Origin: Hortaea werneckii
Lineage: Eukaryota; Ascomycota; Dothideomycetes; Mycosphaerellales; Teratosphaeriaceae
Direction: 5' to 3'
DNA length: 64,000 nucleotides
Assembly: GCA_037044905.1 (NCBI GenBank)
Contig: JBAOKB010000074.1
Span: forward strand, 1-64,000
Shown: positions 31,403 through 42,690 of the stretch, in pieces
Numbering within the stretch: position 1 is the stretch's first letter
Layout of the letters: the number at the start of each line of letters is the position of its first letter
Made by a program: the position numbers and the translations under genes
Notes under the pieces: model-generated
The model's database searches: none
The model's input: only the letters and a program-made list of their open reading frames with translations
What the model was told of the DNA's origin: nothing

Positions 31403-33686
31403 TCATTTACTTACATTCGACATCGAACTTGGACGATCCTCGCTTCCAATCTTTGGAAAGTGAGCCCCATGGAATCCAAAACCGACCGGCATACCAATTT
31501 CTGCCCGCCCTATCTCTGCGAATGAGCGAGCATCCAGACAAAGGAGGTAGCTTTCGCCGCTGTCACCGTCGAGCACGACGCTGAGTATTACACCTTCGTC
31601 TTCGTCCTTGCTCCCAGGCTTCGAGATGAAGACCGGCTCTCCCGGGGTGTGACGCAGCGTTTCCCAGACAAGCACATTGCCGGTTGCTGTGTCTGTCTTC
31701 GCCAGACCATCTTGGAAGGAAGACTTGCCACGGTCCAGGACGCTATACACAAAGCGATGCGGTTTAAAAGCCAATTCTTGATTGAACTGCGGTAGATCTC
31801 CAGCAGATATGGCCATAGTTTTCTTTGCAATGCCACATGCCTTACTGCGCTTTGTCGCTTTTTGCAATGGAACATCTTCAAGCTTGTACCGCACCAGGCT
31901 ACATTTCGTGTTTGGGTGTTGCTTATGCGTTACTTCGATGTGTGCTTGGTCGGACACGAGGCTGGTATAGTAGAAACGATGCAAAATGTCCATGTTTGCA
32001 AATTCGACCAGTCTAGATGACTTGATCAGCGTAAGCTCTTAACCTTTGTATTCAGCGACTTACTCGCAGGTCAAATCAACATTTCCAGAATCGCCAACCT
32101 TCTCCTCCCAAGCGTTGGTTGTATGAAAACAGAAGAATGAGGGACTTTCAAATGTTTTGACCTAGCCGCCGTCAGCGATCTGTTTCTCCATTGTTGACAC
32201 CCTTGGAATCTTTCACTCACTACACCCTTGTTGTGATGCCTGTCCACAACGTACCAATTCGTCTTCGCTCTGGGATCAAACTCCATCGCATCGAACAGAT
32301 TACGATGCCATAAGATGTCTATTCCTTTCGACTTGAAGACAGCGGGCCAGACACATAGAATGACAAAGTTCGGCGTGAGCGCGAGGGAGTGTAGGTAGGC
32401 AGGCTTGACCGAATTTCCGCTTATCTATGCAAGTGAGCATTGGTGCAGATCACGGTATATGGATGGTTTAGTACACACTTCGGCCAGGATATCCGTCGTC
32501 CCATCCGATCTTGTTCGGAATACACTAGGTGGATATTAGGATGTAGTTCTCATCAGGGTGCCATGGTTTACATACCGGTACGCCGGCATCCTTCCAAAAG
32601 CAAGGTTATAATTGAAAGTCTCTCCTGTCACTGGATCATGAGAAGCATGCGCAGCTGACATGGGACCAATGAGAGAAGGATGTAAGTTGTCTTGTTGGGC
32701 GACGCCGATAGGCTCCAGTGTGTCGAAGTCAAACTGCTTCGTTGTCGCATTGTCAGTAGTAAGCGTCAACAGACGTCCATCGTGGTCGCTATCTGCTCTG
32801 GCTTTGGTCTCTTCCGAAGGGAGGGTAGGACGTACGGCAACACCTGCATGCGGTTGCGGTGTTGCCGGGACGAAAGCAGACTTCAGTTTCTTGTAAAAGG
32901 TATCGCATGGATCCCTTTTCTGCCCGAACGAGAGGATATCGAGCCGGCCGTCGTTCCTAGCCTGCTCCAGGAGCTCGTCGACCTAAGACATGATGAACTT
33001 CTGATCGCAAGACACTGTCTGAAGAGCGCCGCCTACCTGACAGCGACTTGAGTACCAGATCTCATCGCAGACACCGTCTTTCCCCGCAATGAGCTCAAAC
33101 TTGTGTGTTGTCGTGAAGCCATCGAACCTGTTACATCAATGTTAGCCGAATGCTGTTTTCCCTTCACAGTACCCTATCTCGAACTCATTGCTATGAAGAC
33201 TATAGGGATTACTTGCCAATGGCTAAGTTTGAAGTCTTCATTCATTTCTCCGGTTCGTGATATCTTCCAAGCACCAGGTCCAGTTCTGAAAAGAGCACCA
33301 GCGGCATACGCTGGAATGTAGCCTTTCAGCCCGAGGCGAATAGGATTCCTTCTATCTCCGGCAATCTCGGTTGCGTTAAACTAGGAGATCAGTAACAAGT
33401 ATAATGACTAGGCGTATGAGACCTACTCCTGCTGCATTAGGCCAGTCTTTGTAATGATCACGGAGCGCTGCATCCTTGTGTTCTACGCCAGAATCATGTC
33501 GCTCCATGCTTGGACACAAAAATTCTTCGGGGAAAGAAGGCAAAACGAGAGAGGTAGATTGTACAGAAGGTAGTAACTGTGTGTGCTTTCCAGCATGCGA
33601 AAGCTGCTCAACTTACTTATAGACAAGCACTGTCTAACGACGCTATTGAATGCTTTCGTCGCTTTACTGCCTGAAAGAGGAGGCAT
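31403..33686 (-). CDS. Carotenoid oxygenase (RPE65/CCD family), nine exons
   Basis: Nine exons (33686-33617, 33524-33427, 33380-33217, 33127-33037, 32982-32576, 32524-32479, 32424-32221, 32161-32064, 32012-31403) join in phase to 595 residues. The seven-bladed propeller enzyme cleaves double bonds of carotenoids or stilbenes with Fe(II). All four iron-ligand His regions are visible: AHASHD, PAYLHSLALTPN, FHTTNAWE and FHGAHFP. Other marks are HWFDGFTTTHKF and NPIRLGLKGYIP. Introns are 50-90 nt. Intron 3 starts with GC (GCAAGT) and not GT. No signal peptide is seen. It cannot be placed as carotenoid- or stilbene-cleaving from the residues alone. Confidence 0.9.
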
Positions 33687-34649
33687 TGCGAGTTTGGGGC
33701 GGCGATGTGGGCGGTCTGTAGGATGGATCCTTCAGCCTGCAAGGTACACGACGGCTCGCTCATTTGCTGTGCCATAGCTCAGTCTCCCAAAAGGGAAAAC
33801 ATTGCGAGTTTCCGCGGCTCGGCTGTCACCACTTCAAATTCCCCCATGCAGCCGGTAAGGTATTGAACAGACTGCGACGGATGCTCGATACTCGTTCATG
33901 ACCACCAACTTTTTGACCAGTGGAGAGCCTAATTGCGTCAACGCATCACCACTTTGCCATCTTCTATGGTGAGTTCTGGTTTCTTCGGTCAGAAGGTGGA
34001 CTTGAGAGAGCATGTTTTCGTAATGGCCTCGCACATGGTCAATTGATGGGAGGCCATTTTGTGCACTCTCCCTGTCTCTCTGTCGTAGAACGATGAAATA
34101 GCTGGTTCACTTCAAGATCACACAGTGGATGGCGAGAGCGAAGAACACTTCTCAATTATTGTTGTTCCACTCGAAGACCAGGCTACTGGTCACGCTTTGA
34201 GAAGAACCGAATGGGCAGATCACTGCAATGATGCCGGGACCAAGACGTCTGAAGTTGCATGTGCACAAAGGAGTCATAGTAATTCTCAATATTGTTATGA
34301 GATCCACGTGAGAGGAACGTTGCTGGAGGGGTCGGTTGATCAAGATGCGGAGGATGGGCCTGGGCCCTGCACGGCTGGGCTGTCTTAGGCAGTTACGCAA
34401 TCGACGCGGGGCACAGAGGGGCAACAGAGCTGTGAGAGGGGCAAACCAGACCTCCAGCTTGGAACAGCTTGGAAGAGAGGTTGGAGAGCTGGCAAGGTTG
34501 GTAGAATGACGTCGCTAGGGCGAGATAAGTAAGCACTTGACAACCACATTGAAAGCATCCGCCGTCTCTATTCTCCTACACCCTTCCTGTACACAAACCT
34601 GAATCACATCCACATTGAACACATCTCGAACCACCCATACACAATCAAC
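33687..34649. promoter_or_regulatory. Divergent upstream region, 0.96 kb
   Basis: Lies between the divergent starts of the carotenoid oxygenase gene and the small five-exon gene. No reading frame in it is convincing. The part next to 34650 is rich in CCAC, ATCAAC and CT, as usual for a highly expressed fungal 5' leader. Confidence 0.4.
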
Positions 34650-35121
34650 ATGGACAAGCTCAAGGACATGGCTGGCAAGATGACCGGCAAGAGCGGCGGT
34701 GAGAGCGGCGGTTCCAGCTCCGGCGGCGAGGGCAAGCAGGAGCAGTACGTTGACAAGGGTACGTACCTCCTACACGATGGACTCGCAGGCTGTTAAAGGA
34801 GGACATGAATGCTAACTTCTGTTGCAGGTGTTGACATGGCCACTGACAAGGCTGGTAAGCTTGAGAGCCACTGTTACTCTTTCGGTGTTCCAAGATGCTA
34901 ACATGCACGCTTCCAACAAGGCTACGGCGACAAGTACGATGTACGTTGCAGTCCAACTCCATCTGAGGTCGATTGATGACGCTGACCACATGTATGTAGG
35001 ACAAAATCTCCGACGGTATCAACAAGGGTATCGACAAGGTCAGTCCTGCTCAATACTTACCAGCGCCGTGTGATAGAGACTAACACCTCCACAGTACCAG
35101 GACGGTCAGCAGCAGAAGTAA
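34650..35121 (+). CDS. 73-residue hydrophilic protein from five tiny exons
   Basis: Exons 34650-34758, 34828-34854, 34921-34940, 35000-35038 and 35095-35121 all have GT-AG borders and join in phase to 73 residues ending in TAA. Inner exons are only 20-39 nt, so it is easy to miss. The protein starts MDKLKDMAGKMTGK, has a Gly/Ser-rich stretch, and then short amphipathic repeats: QYVDKGVDMATDKAG, YGDKYDDKISDGINKG. Almost one third of residues are Lys or Asp, and Cys and Trp are absent. Small fungal proteins with the same YVDKG...DKI(S/T)DG order are widespread and often stress-induced, but I know no assigned function. It is probably soluble and flexible. Confidence 0.85.
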
Positions 35122-35514
35122 GGGTAGCACGTGTCACGGCCAACCATCCTGTAGAATGAGTATACGAGACACGTCACACCTCTAGACAACTGTTCCATCT
35201 TCTGTTCAAAACCATCCAACCTCAGCCTGTTACCCAGCCATACGCTGTACTTTTACCCAAGCCGTACCTGAGTCACAGCAAGTTGGCCCCAGCTTGAGAT
35301 GTGAACTGCTGTCACTTACTATCCAACATCTTTCCTTCGATATCAGATAAAGCCCTTGACGATCAAGGCGACCTCACTGAAACATGTCGACTGAAGGCGT
35401 CGAGTGAAGGCTTCTCATAAATGCTCATGTATGGCATGACTATAGTGATGGCCAGCTAGCCTTTTGACGTCTCACGTCCACCTCCACCCTCCGGGATCAA
35501 TTGTCCAGCAAATA
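35122..35514. other. Intergenic, 0.39 kb
   Basis: Convergent gap between the small hydrophilic protein gene and the GH2 gene. It should hold both 3' untranslated regions. No further feature seen. Confidence 0.4.
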
Positions 35515-37431
35515 TTACTCAGACCATCCAAAAGCGTTCCTTGCGGTCCACCTAGACTTCAACGCCTGAGCTGCAGACTTCGGTCTTCTCTCCCTCGTGA
35601 AGATACCCTTCTTGTTACCATCCACCCGCCTCACACCGATTGAAGTTTGGAAGTCGGCGAAGTTCCATACATGCTCACCTGCCATGGCCTTGGTACGGTC
35701 AAAGACCCGATGGTACATTTCAAGGTATTCCGTCTGGAATTCCTCGCTAAATGGCACAGGGTCAACAGCGTGGAGACCCGCAATCGTGTCCACACCGTAC
35801 TCGGACATGATGATGGGTCTCGGATAAGTCTGCTCCCATCCCTGCAGAGACTCTGCCAAAGCAATCTCAGCAGCGGCGAGATCACCGGTCTGCTCGTACC
35901 ATCCGTAGTACCTATTAAGCATGGTCACATCGAAGAAGTCTGCGATCTTGTCCGCGGTGAAATTCGCATCTCCCTGGTTTGCGTATGTGATAGGTCGGGT
36001 AGAGTCAAGCTCGCGCGCAAGTTCAGCCAGGGGCTCAAAGTATGGCCTCGCACCGTCTTCTTGGGCGGCTGGCTCATTGGCAAGAGACCACATGACGACA
36101 CTGGCGTGGTTCTTATCACGTCTGACGAGTTCACGGATGGCTTGCTTGTGCGCAGTCTGCGTCATGTTGTTGATCGCATCCGGCCGGAAGGTTTCCGGGC
36201 CTGCTGCGCCTTGGCCAATACCGAGATTGAGCCCTACGGCGGTGGTCTCGTCGATCACGACCATACCCTGCCTATCCGCAAAGTCCATAACGTCCTCGCT
36301 GTAAGGATAGTGGGATGTGCGGAAGGAATTGGCTCCGATCCAGTTGAGCAATTGAAAGTCATGTACCATGTAGCTCTCATCATGTCCTTTTCCCCGAACC
36401 GGGGTGTCCTCGTGCTTTCCAAAGCCAGTAAAGTAGAACGGACGGTCATTGATGAGGAATTCAGTCCCATTCACTGAGATAGTACGAATGCCGGTGGCAA
36501 GAGTGTAAGAGTCGACTACATCGTCCGACGCATCCATGACCGTGGCCTGGAACTGGTATAGGTACGCCGCGCCAGGCTGCCAAAGCTTCGCAGACTCAAC
36601 ACGTAGTTCACCGCTAGCTCCTGTGCATTCCGCAACCATTTGGCCGTTCTCATCGACCAAGCTGACATTGACTCGTGCGCCGGACCCATTGGCGACCTCG
36701 ACATCGTAATGAACAATGCCTGCATCACCGTCGACGTCGGTCACGAGGGTGATATCTTCGATGTGTTGTTGGGGGACCGAGTACATCCAGACGGACCTTG
36801 CAAGACCAGCGTAATTGTAGAAGTCATGGAAACAGGTCTGCTTCCTCTCGCCCGTGTACTCGTCAACACTGATCTCTCCCGGTGGCAGTGTCTCGTACGT
36901 AAGCTCGTTGTTGACAGCAATAGTGAGACGAAAGTGTTCGCCGGCGGCCACAAGATCGGTAATATCTGCCTCAAAAGGCGTATAGCCGCCTTGATGGTCT
37001 GCAACAGGCTGATCATTTACGTAAATGCGGCCACGGTGTGTAGCGGATTCGGCACGCAAGAGGTACCGATCATCTGGAGACCAGCCTCTGGGCACAAGGA
37101 CATCTCGCTGATACCGAACCCAGCCGACATGATCGTGGATGGACTGGTTGACGAAGATGTCGTTGTATGAAGCAGGAACTGGACACTCAAGGTCTGTCGA
37201 CAGGGGTTTCGACCATGATTCTGTTGCGTTTCTTTCGGCTTCCGGAACAAGTGCGAACTTCCACAAGTCATCCAAGTTGATGAGGTCTCTGAACGAAGAC
37301 CGTTGTGGCCTGAGATTGATCAAGGGTTGTTCAACATCCAGAAGACTTCCCTGGTTATCCTGTGCCAGAGCGACAGGGGCAAGGAGCGGTAGAACAGTGC
37401 TCAAGAGCCGGGGAATGGACACTGTTGCCAT
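35515..37431 (-). CDS. Secreted GH2 beta-glucuronidase
   Basis: 638 residues, one exon, ATG at 37431, with a signal peptide ending near ALA (residue 23). Order of domains: sugar-binding jelly roll (GWVRYQRDVLVP, GGYTPFEADITDL), immunoglobulin-like part, and TIM barrel. The acid/base Glu is in WSLANEP and the nucleophile Glu in IMSEYG. NRYYGWY and FADFQTS are further conserved sites. The N-x-K pair that reads the carboxylate of glucuronic acid is visible in DGNKKGIFTRERRPK, which argues for beta-glucuronidase and against beta-galactosidase. Likely role: removal of glucuronate from plant glycosides or polysaccharide side chains outside the cell. Full-length for the family. Confidence 0.92.
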   Translation of the reverse strand: MATVSIPRLLSTVLPLLAPVALAQDNQGSLLDVEQPLINLRPQRSSFRDLINLDDLWKFALVPEAERNATESWSKPLSTDLECPVPASYNDIFVNQSIHDHVGWVRYQRDVLVPRGWSPDDRYLLRAESATHRGRIYVNDQPVADHQGGYTPFEADITDLVAAGEHFRLTIAVNNELTYETLPPGEISVDEYTGERKQTCFHDFYNYAGLARSVWMYSVPQQHIEDITLVTDVDGDAGIVHYDVEVANGSGARVNVSLVDENGQMVAECTGASGELRVESAKLWQPGAAYLYQFQATVMDASDDVVDSYTLATGIRTISVNGTEFLINDRPFYFTGFGKHEDTPVRGKGHDESYMVHDFQLLNWIGANSFRTSHYPYSEDVMDFADRQGMVVIDETTAVGLNLGIGQGAAGPETFRPDAINNMTQTAHKQAIRELVRRDKNHASVVMWSLANEPAAQEDGARPYFEPLAELARELDSTRPITYANQGDANFTADKIADFFDVTMLNRYYGWYEQTGDLAAAEIALAESLQGWEQTYPRPIIMSEYGVDTIAGLHAVDPVPFSEEFQTEYLEMYHRVFDRTKAMAGEHVWNFADFQTSIGVRRVDGNKKGIFTRERRPKSAAQALKSRWTARNAFGWSE

Positions 37432-39718
37432 TGTGGATCGTTTGCCTCCTGGTCCATCATCTTTGCTCTCTTCATACTATTTGTACCTAGCATCGGCATT
37501 CGCGCTTCGTTTTGATAGAACGTCTCTTACGGAACTTCTCCGCATCGGCGACTGCTCTACATCTCTGGGGTGGGGTAGCCAAGGCTTTGATTGGAGTATT
37601 ACGCCAGGCATTGTCCAACATCTGATCTACAAAAAAAGGCTGGCAAAATAACAACCGATAGCCGGAGTCCAAAATGATAGCCAAGAGTCTCCATGCGGGG
37701 GTTCGACACTTCCATCCGTGTGGGGCCGACCGAGTGCTTGGGTTTCCTCCACCCGTATCCGTAGACGCCCTGACTCGTCCAAGCAAGTTTTCCTCATCTA
37801 GCAAGCATGTACGATTACTGCGACGGAGTCTCGTTGGCTTGGAAATCCTTAGCTTCGTATTGTCGAAGGATTGAAGCAAAAGCCGATGCCAGACTTCACA
37901 CCGAAACGTTCTTCGGCAGCTCGTCTTTAACCCCATACCCCGCCTCACTCGCCAACATATGCCCAGCGCCAGCCCATCTTGGTGGAATAACTTGCTCAGC
38001 TCTGGGCCCGAATTCACTTGGCCGCCACAAAAAGAAGTATTCTTGAGCAGCGAGGCCGGAAGGCATAGGGATGGGGCACCGAAATGGCAGCAGGAGACTG
38101 AACCAATGACATTGAGACTGTCCCATTTACTCGCATGCCTGGAAGGTGAGGTCAAGCGAATGTGCTCGTTGTGTTCTTGTCCTTCGATTGCGCGGATTCG
38201 AGCAAGAAGGGTCTCCCGCTTCCTACTGCCGTAGTCGGTTCATCACGGAGTAAGAGCCGCGCACACTGAGTGGAGTGAAATACAAATTTGCAATGCTCCC
38301 AATTCGCTGGGTCGATCTATTCCAACAATATCGATAAACGTTGACCAATGAACGTGGTAGGCATGCACCTGGGGGTGAAGTGAAGTTCACGAACATACCT
38401 AGTATTTGGGGCCACGGAAGCAAAGGTAGGTGATCTTATCTTATCCGATCGGCCACCCTGGACTTGGAAAACAGTGGGATTTGTGTCCACCTCTGGACTC
38501 GCCTAACGGCCCAACACGAAGCCGTCAAAATTAGACCGGAAAAGCGACAAAATGGAAAAGAATCCAGATAAACGAGTAACGGAGTGAGGATCAGGGACGC
38601 GTTTAAGTCGCTCAAAGGCAGCGATCCGTCAAATATGACAGGCTGTCTTTTGGTGCACTGGTAAGGACTGGGTTGGTCTCTGGGTCTCTGTAAACGGACA
38701 GCAACAGGGAGAATAGACCGCACCATCTCCTCTTCGCTCAAATTGCATTCGTAGACATGCAGGTACGTAAGCAATGTCTTGCAAGGTATCATCGAGAGCA
38801 TTTTAGTCGATCTGGAAGGCAAGCGTTCAATCTACCTCCAGGACGATAGCGACAGAGCATGAACAAAGGGCATGTGTCCCCTATGCCCTGATACATTTGC
38901 TTGGTGACTCGGCGTTCTCCAGAACACGGCTACATCGACGCTTACCACTAGAATGCTGCCACAACTCGCCAACAGGAGCCGCCATTCGAAGGAATCTCTG
39001 ATCAAAGAGAAAGCAATCAAAGTGAATGGTACTGCCCCAATCGCCAGCACACTTGGCGCTCCTTGCATTGCTTCTGAGCAGAAATCGAACACTTCCCAGT
39101 TGCTTGCGGCCCTTGACTGGTCTTGATGCGGCTGTGACAATCAAGCCATGGGGCAGTCCGCAGGTGTTGCTTGATGAGACGTAACCGGGAATACGGAACG
39201 ACTTTATCTCCGGCAGCCGGTCCTGAAGCTTAAGGTTGTTGCGAATCCAAGACGTTGCATGCCGAATAACGCGGATTGTAACCCTCTCCATCACCAAATC
39301 CGTCCCCGTCTCGCGTCAGTATGAGCTCTGAGGCGGGGATTTTGGGGGATCGACATGACCCCCAAATCAAGACTCCACTGCAAGATCCTACGGCTGATAC
39401 TCGCTTTTCTCTTCTGTTGGCTTAGCAGCATGTGTTCAAGGTCTGGTGGATCAATCGCAAATCAGGCCTAGAGATCTTCCACCACTACGATGTCCCGTAG
39501 CGTTACTCCAAAATCTTCTCCGCAGCACATGGCGCCCCATGGGGGGCTTGTGGTAAGCTTGATGAGATGAAGACGTTCGAACTGTCCTTGGTATTAGTCC
39601 CCGTTGGCTCGCTTCTTTCTTGCATACAGGCCTACGCTGTAGATCTTCTCTCTGCGCAACTCTTATTTCCCAATCTTACCCCTTTGAAGCCTTTCAGCCG
39701 CTGAACAAGATCATCAAA
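37432..39718. other. Long divergent intergenic region, 2.3 kb
   Basis: Between the GH2 gene and the second transporter gene. Many short frames on both strands, none with a domain. One on the minus strand (38832-39140) has two hydrophobic stretches but no ATG, and is not called. No repeat or RNA gene recognised. Confidence 0.4.
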
Positions 39719-41628
39719 ATGGCTGAGACATCATCGCTGGACAAGAACGCAACGGAACTTTACGAGGTTCGCCAGAGTGATGATATCGAGCGTGAAGCTG
39801 AGGCAGCCCATCATATCGACCGCAAAGACATTCACGTATCAGCCCATGCAGAGCTCTATCGAGAGGCGCTCGAACGCTATCCAACAGACGAATCGATCGA
39901 CAGAGTGGCAGAGAAAAAGCTAGTGCGGAAACTCGACTGGCGAATCATCCCTCTACTTGGAGTCTGCTACTTCTTCTATGTAGGTAGTCAAGCTCGAGGC
40001 AGAGGAAGCTTGATTAGCTTGGCTGTGGCTGACCTCCCTCCTAGTATGTCGACAAGACAACGCTCTCTTACGCTGCCATCTATGGTGTCAAGGAAGATCT
40101 CAACCTCAAGGGCGACGATTACAGTTGGCTGTCATCTATTTGTACGCCTTTTCGATCGGTTCATTCCGCTCATCGACAGTACACATGCTGACCCTCATTT
40201 CTTTTATTAGTCTACTTTGGATGGCTAGCATGGGTAAGCTTGATACTGTCCTCCAACATAAGGATCAGGTCTCGCTAATCTTTAAACAGGCCATCCCATC
40301 TAACCTGATCATGCAACGCCTGCCTCCCGCCTATTACCTGGGCTTCAACATCTTCATGTGGGGAGCGCTCTTAATGTGCGAAGCAGCAGCCCGAAAGTTC
40401 GCAGGCTTAGCCGCCCTCCGTGTCCTTTCCGGTGCCTTCGAGGCCATCGCAGATCCAGCCTTCATGCTTTTCGTTTCGACCTACTACCGACAGGAACAGC
40501 AGCCGAGTAGGATATCAGCATACTACCTCTGGAACGGCATTGGCGTCGCAGGCGGCGGACTGATCGGATACGGAATCGGTAATATCGAGGGCGCACTTGC
40601 ATCATGGCGATACGAATTCATCATTGTCGGAGCATTCTGCGCGGCCTGGGGCATCATCATGTGGTTTGCCCTTCCCAACTCACCCACGACCTTCTGGGGC
40701 TTCAGCCATGAAGAGAAATTGCTCATGATTGCCCGTGTGCGAAGCAACCAGACCGGGGTTGAACAAAACCGTGTCAATTGGGGCCAGATTCGTGAAGCGT
40801 TCCTGGACTACAAAACACACCTCTTCCTCTTTTTCGGCTTCATCGCCAACATCCCGAACGGAGGAATCTCTAACTTCTCCACCCTGGTGATCCAAGGTCT
40901 TGGGTATGACGAGCTCGGTACGAGTCTGCTTGGTATACCGCAAGGTGTCATCATCGTCATCTGGATTGTGCTAGGCGCGGTAGCGAACCACTTCGCACCA
41001 AAGAACAGCCGAACGCTTGTTGCCGGTGCTTTCATGCTACCTACCATCGCTGGAGGTCTAGGTTTCCTGCTAGCTCCGGACGATGCTTATGTTGGCCGAT
41101 TGATCTGCTTCTACATGACCGGTTCATACCAGGCGTCGTTCATAATGACATTGTCATTAATTACTTCGAACGTCGGAGGCCAGTCAAAAAAGATGATCGT
41201 TTCCGGTATCATCTGGTTCGGAGCATGCGTCGGAAACATTGCATCACCATTCTTTTACAAAGAAGACCAAGCGCCAAATTACACCGAAGGAATTGGGTCG
41301 CTACTGGCAGCCAACATCATCGAGCTTCTCATGTGTATTGTGTAAGTGGACGGGAACGTAAGACAATCAGAATCGAGATTAGCTGACGATGCGACTTTTC
41401 CCTACAGCTTCCGGTTCGTTTTTGCATGGGAGAACAAGCGCAAGGAGAAACAACGAGCTGCGCTACGCGAGAATGGGAGGGAGATCCAAGCCTCGAACGA
41501 GACAGCTTTCAGTGACATGACTGACAAGGAGAATCCCAAGTAAGTCCATTCCTAACGAAGTTATGAACACGATGATTTCGACCAGACAGACGCTGACTGG
41601 CTCAACTAGCTTTACATACGTCTATTAG
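39719..41628 (+). CDS. MFS transporter, anion:cation symporter (Dal5-like) family, six exons
   Basis: Exons 39719-39979, 40045-40141, 40211-40233, 40290-41341, 41408-41539 and 41610-41628 join in phase to 527 residues. The third exon is only 23 nt and the last 19 nt. A cytosolic N-terminus of about 80 residues precedes helix 1, followed by YYVDKTTLSYAA, the counterpart of the family signature YLDRxNxGxA; then LSGAFEAIADPAFMLFVSTYY and a C-terminal NPNFTYVY, the (N)PxFRYxY tail common in this group. Probable substrate class is an organic anion such as allantoate, nicotinate or a related carboxylate. It is not a close copy of the transporter at 17211, judging by these motifs. Confidence 0.9.
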
Positions 41629-42690
41629 AGGAATATCCCGGTAGACATATCAACGTGCGACATATCACACATAGAAGACAAATTTTTACCATCTCCCCCA
41701 AAACTCGGCTACTTCATCCGTTGTCCTTCTCAGCGTTTACAGTCTTTAGCCCGGTCGCCCAATTCATGGGTAAGATCTTGCTACCCCTTGCTGGAACATG
41801 TCCTCCTTCAAGCCACGAACGTGGTATCATAACCCTAAATAACAACCTGTCGATGTCGTACACGTGCCTCACCAAGTCCAATCCCTACGCGCCGCGTTCC
41901 CGGCCTCAAAGAAGAGCCAGCACAAGTTCAGCGATGACAGCTAATCACAAGGCTTTCTCATTGCTTTCTTGCCCTAGCAAAGCAGGCTACGAAAGTTACC
42001 AAAAACCCTTTCGCTCCCCCACATCCTGCTATCTTCGTATCGCCAAAAGCATACCCAGCCAGCTCAAGGTCAGAATACGAAACACTTCCATCGTGAGAAA
42101 TGTAAAGGCAATCGTCAACAAGACACCCGCAACGATCTTCACGATTTAGACAGAGAAACGGTCCAGGCCGAGGATTCCCACATGGCACAAGAAAACCTAC
42201 AACCGGAGACGTCAGCACAGCATAGCTCAAGCCCACTCAAGAACTACGAAGCACAGGGGAAGAGACAGTGCGCAGCGATCAGACGGAGAGGGTAACAATT
42301 TCTTCAATTTTTCCCCTTTTCATTGTGCTTTCAAAAAGACGCCTTAATTTACACGCTAGTAGCCTCTGCCCAGAAATGCAGTTAATGATAGCACCCTCTC
42401 TGTCTCCTCGGCTCAATCTCCCTTTCTCAATCCCTCCTACTCTGGCTCATGGCGGCCTTTCAAAGCTAGATACCTGGCTCGTTGCCTGCTTGCCTGCCTG
42501 CCTGCCTGCCTGCGTCATGAGCACAGTAAACAACGACGTCCTAGGCAAGGCCTAAATGAGCCCGACCACAATCTCGAAGTTTGTCTCCTGATCAAAGACT
42601 GCAACTCTCGACGGGACAAGGCTGTAATACATGGGACAAGCAAACAAAGACACAGAGCTCGTTGCTCGGCGGGATAGGATGACGCGACCC
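41629..42690. other. Convergent intergenic region with TGCC microsatellite
   Basis: 1.06 kb between two gene ends. 42483-42513 is a short TGCC microsatellite. Otherwise I see only presumed 3' untranslated sequence; the open frame at 41655-42149 has no domain. Confidence 0.45.

Noticed and set aside
38832..39140. Small two-helix membrane protein on the minus strand
   Set aside because: No ATG start, no family resemblance and no conserved neighbour context.
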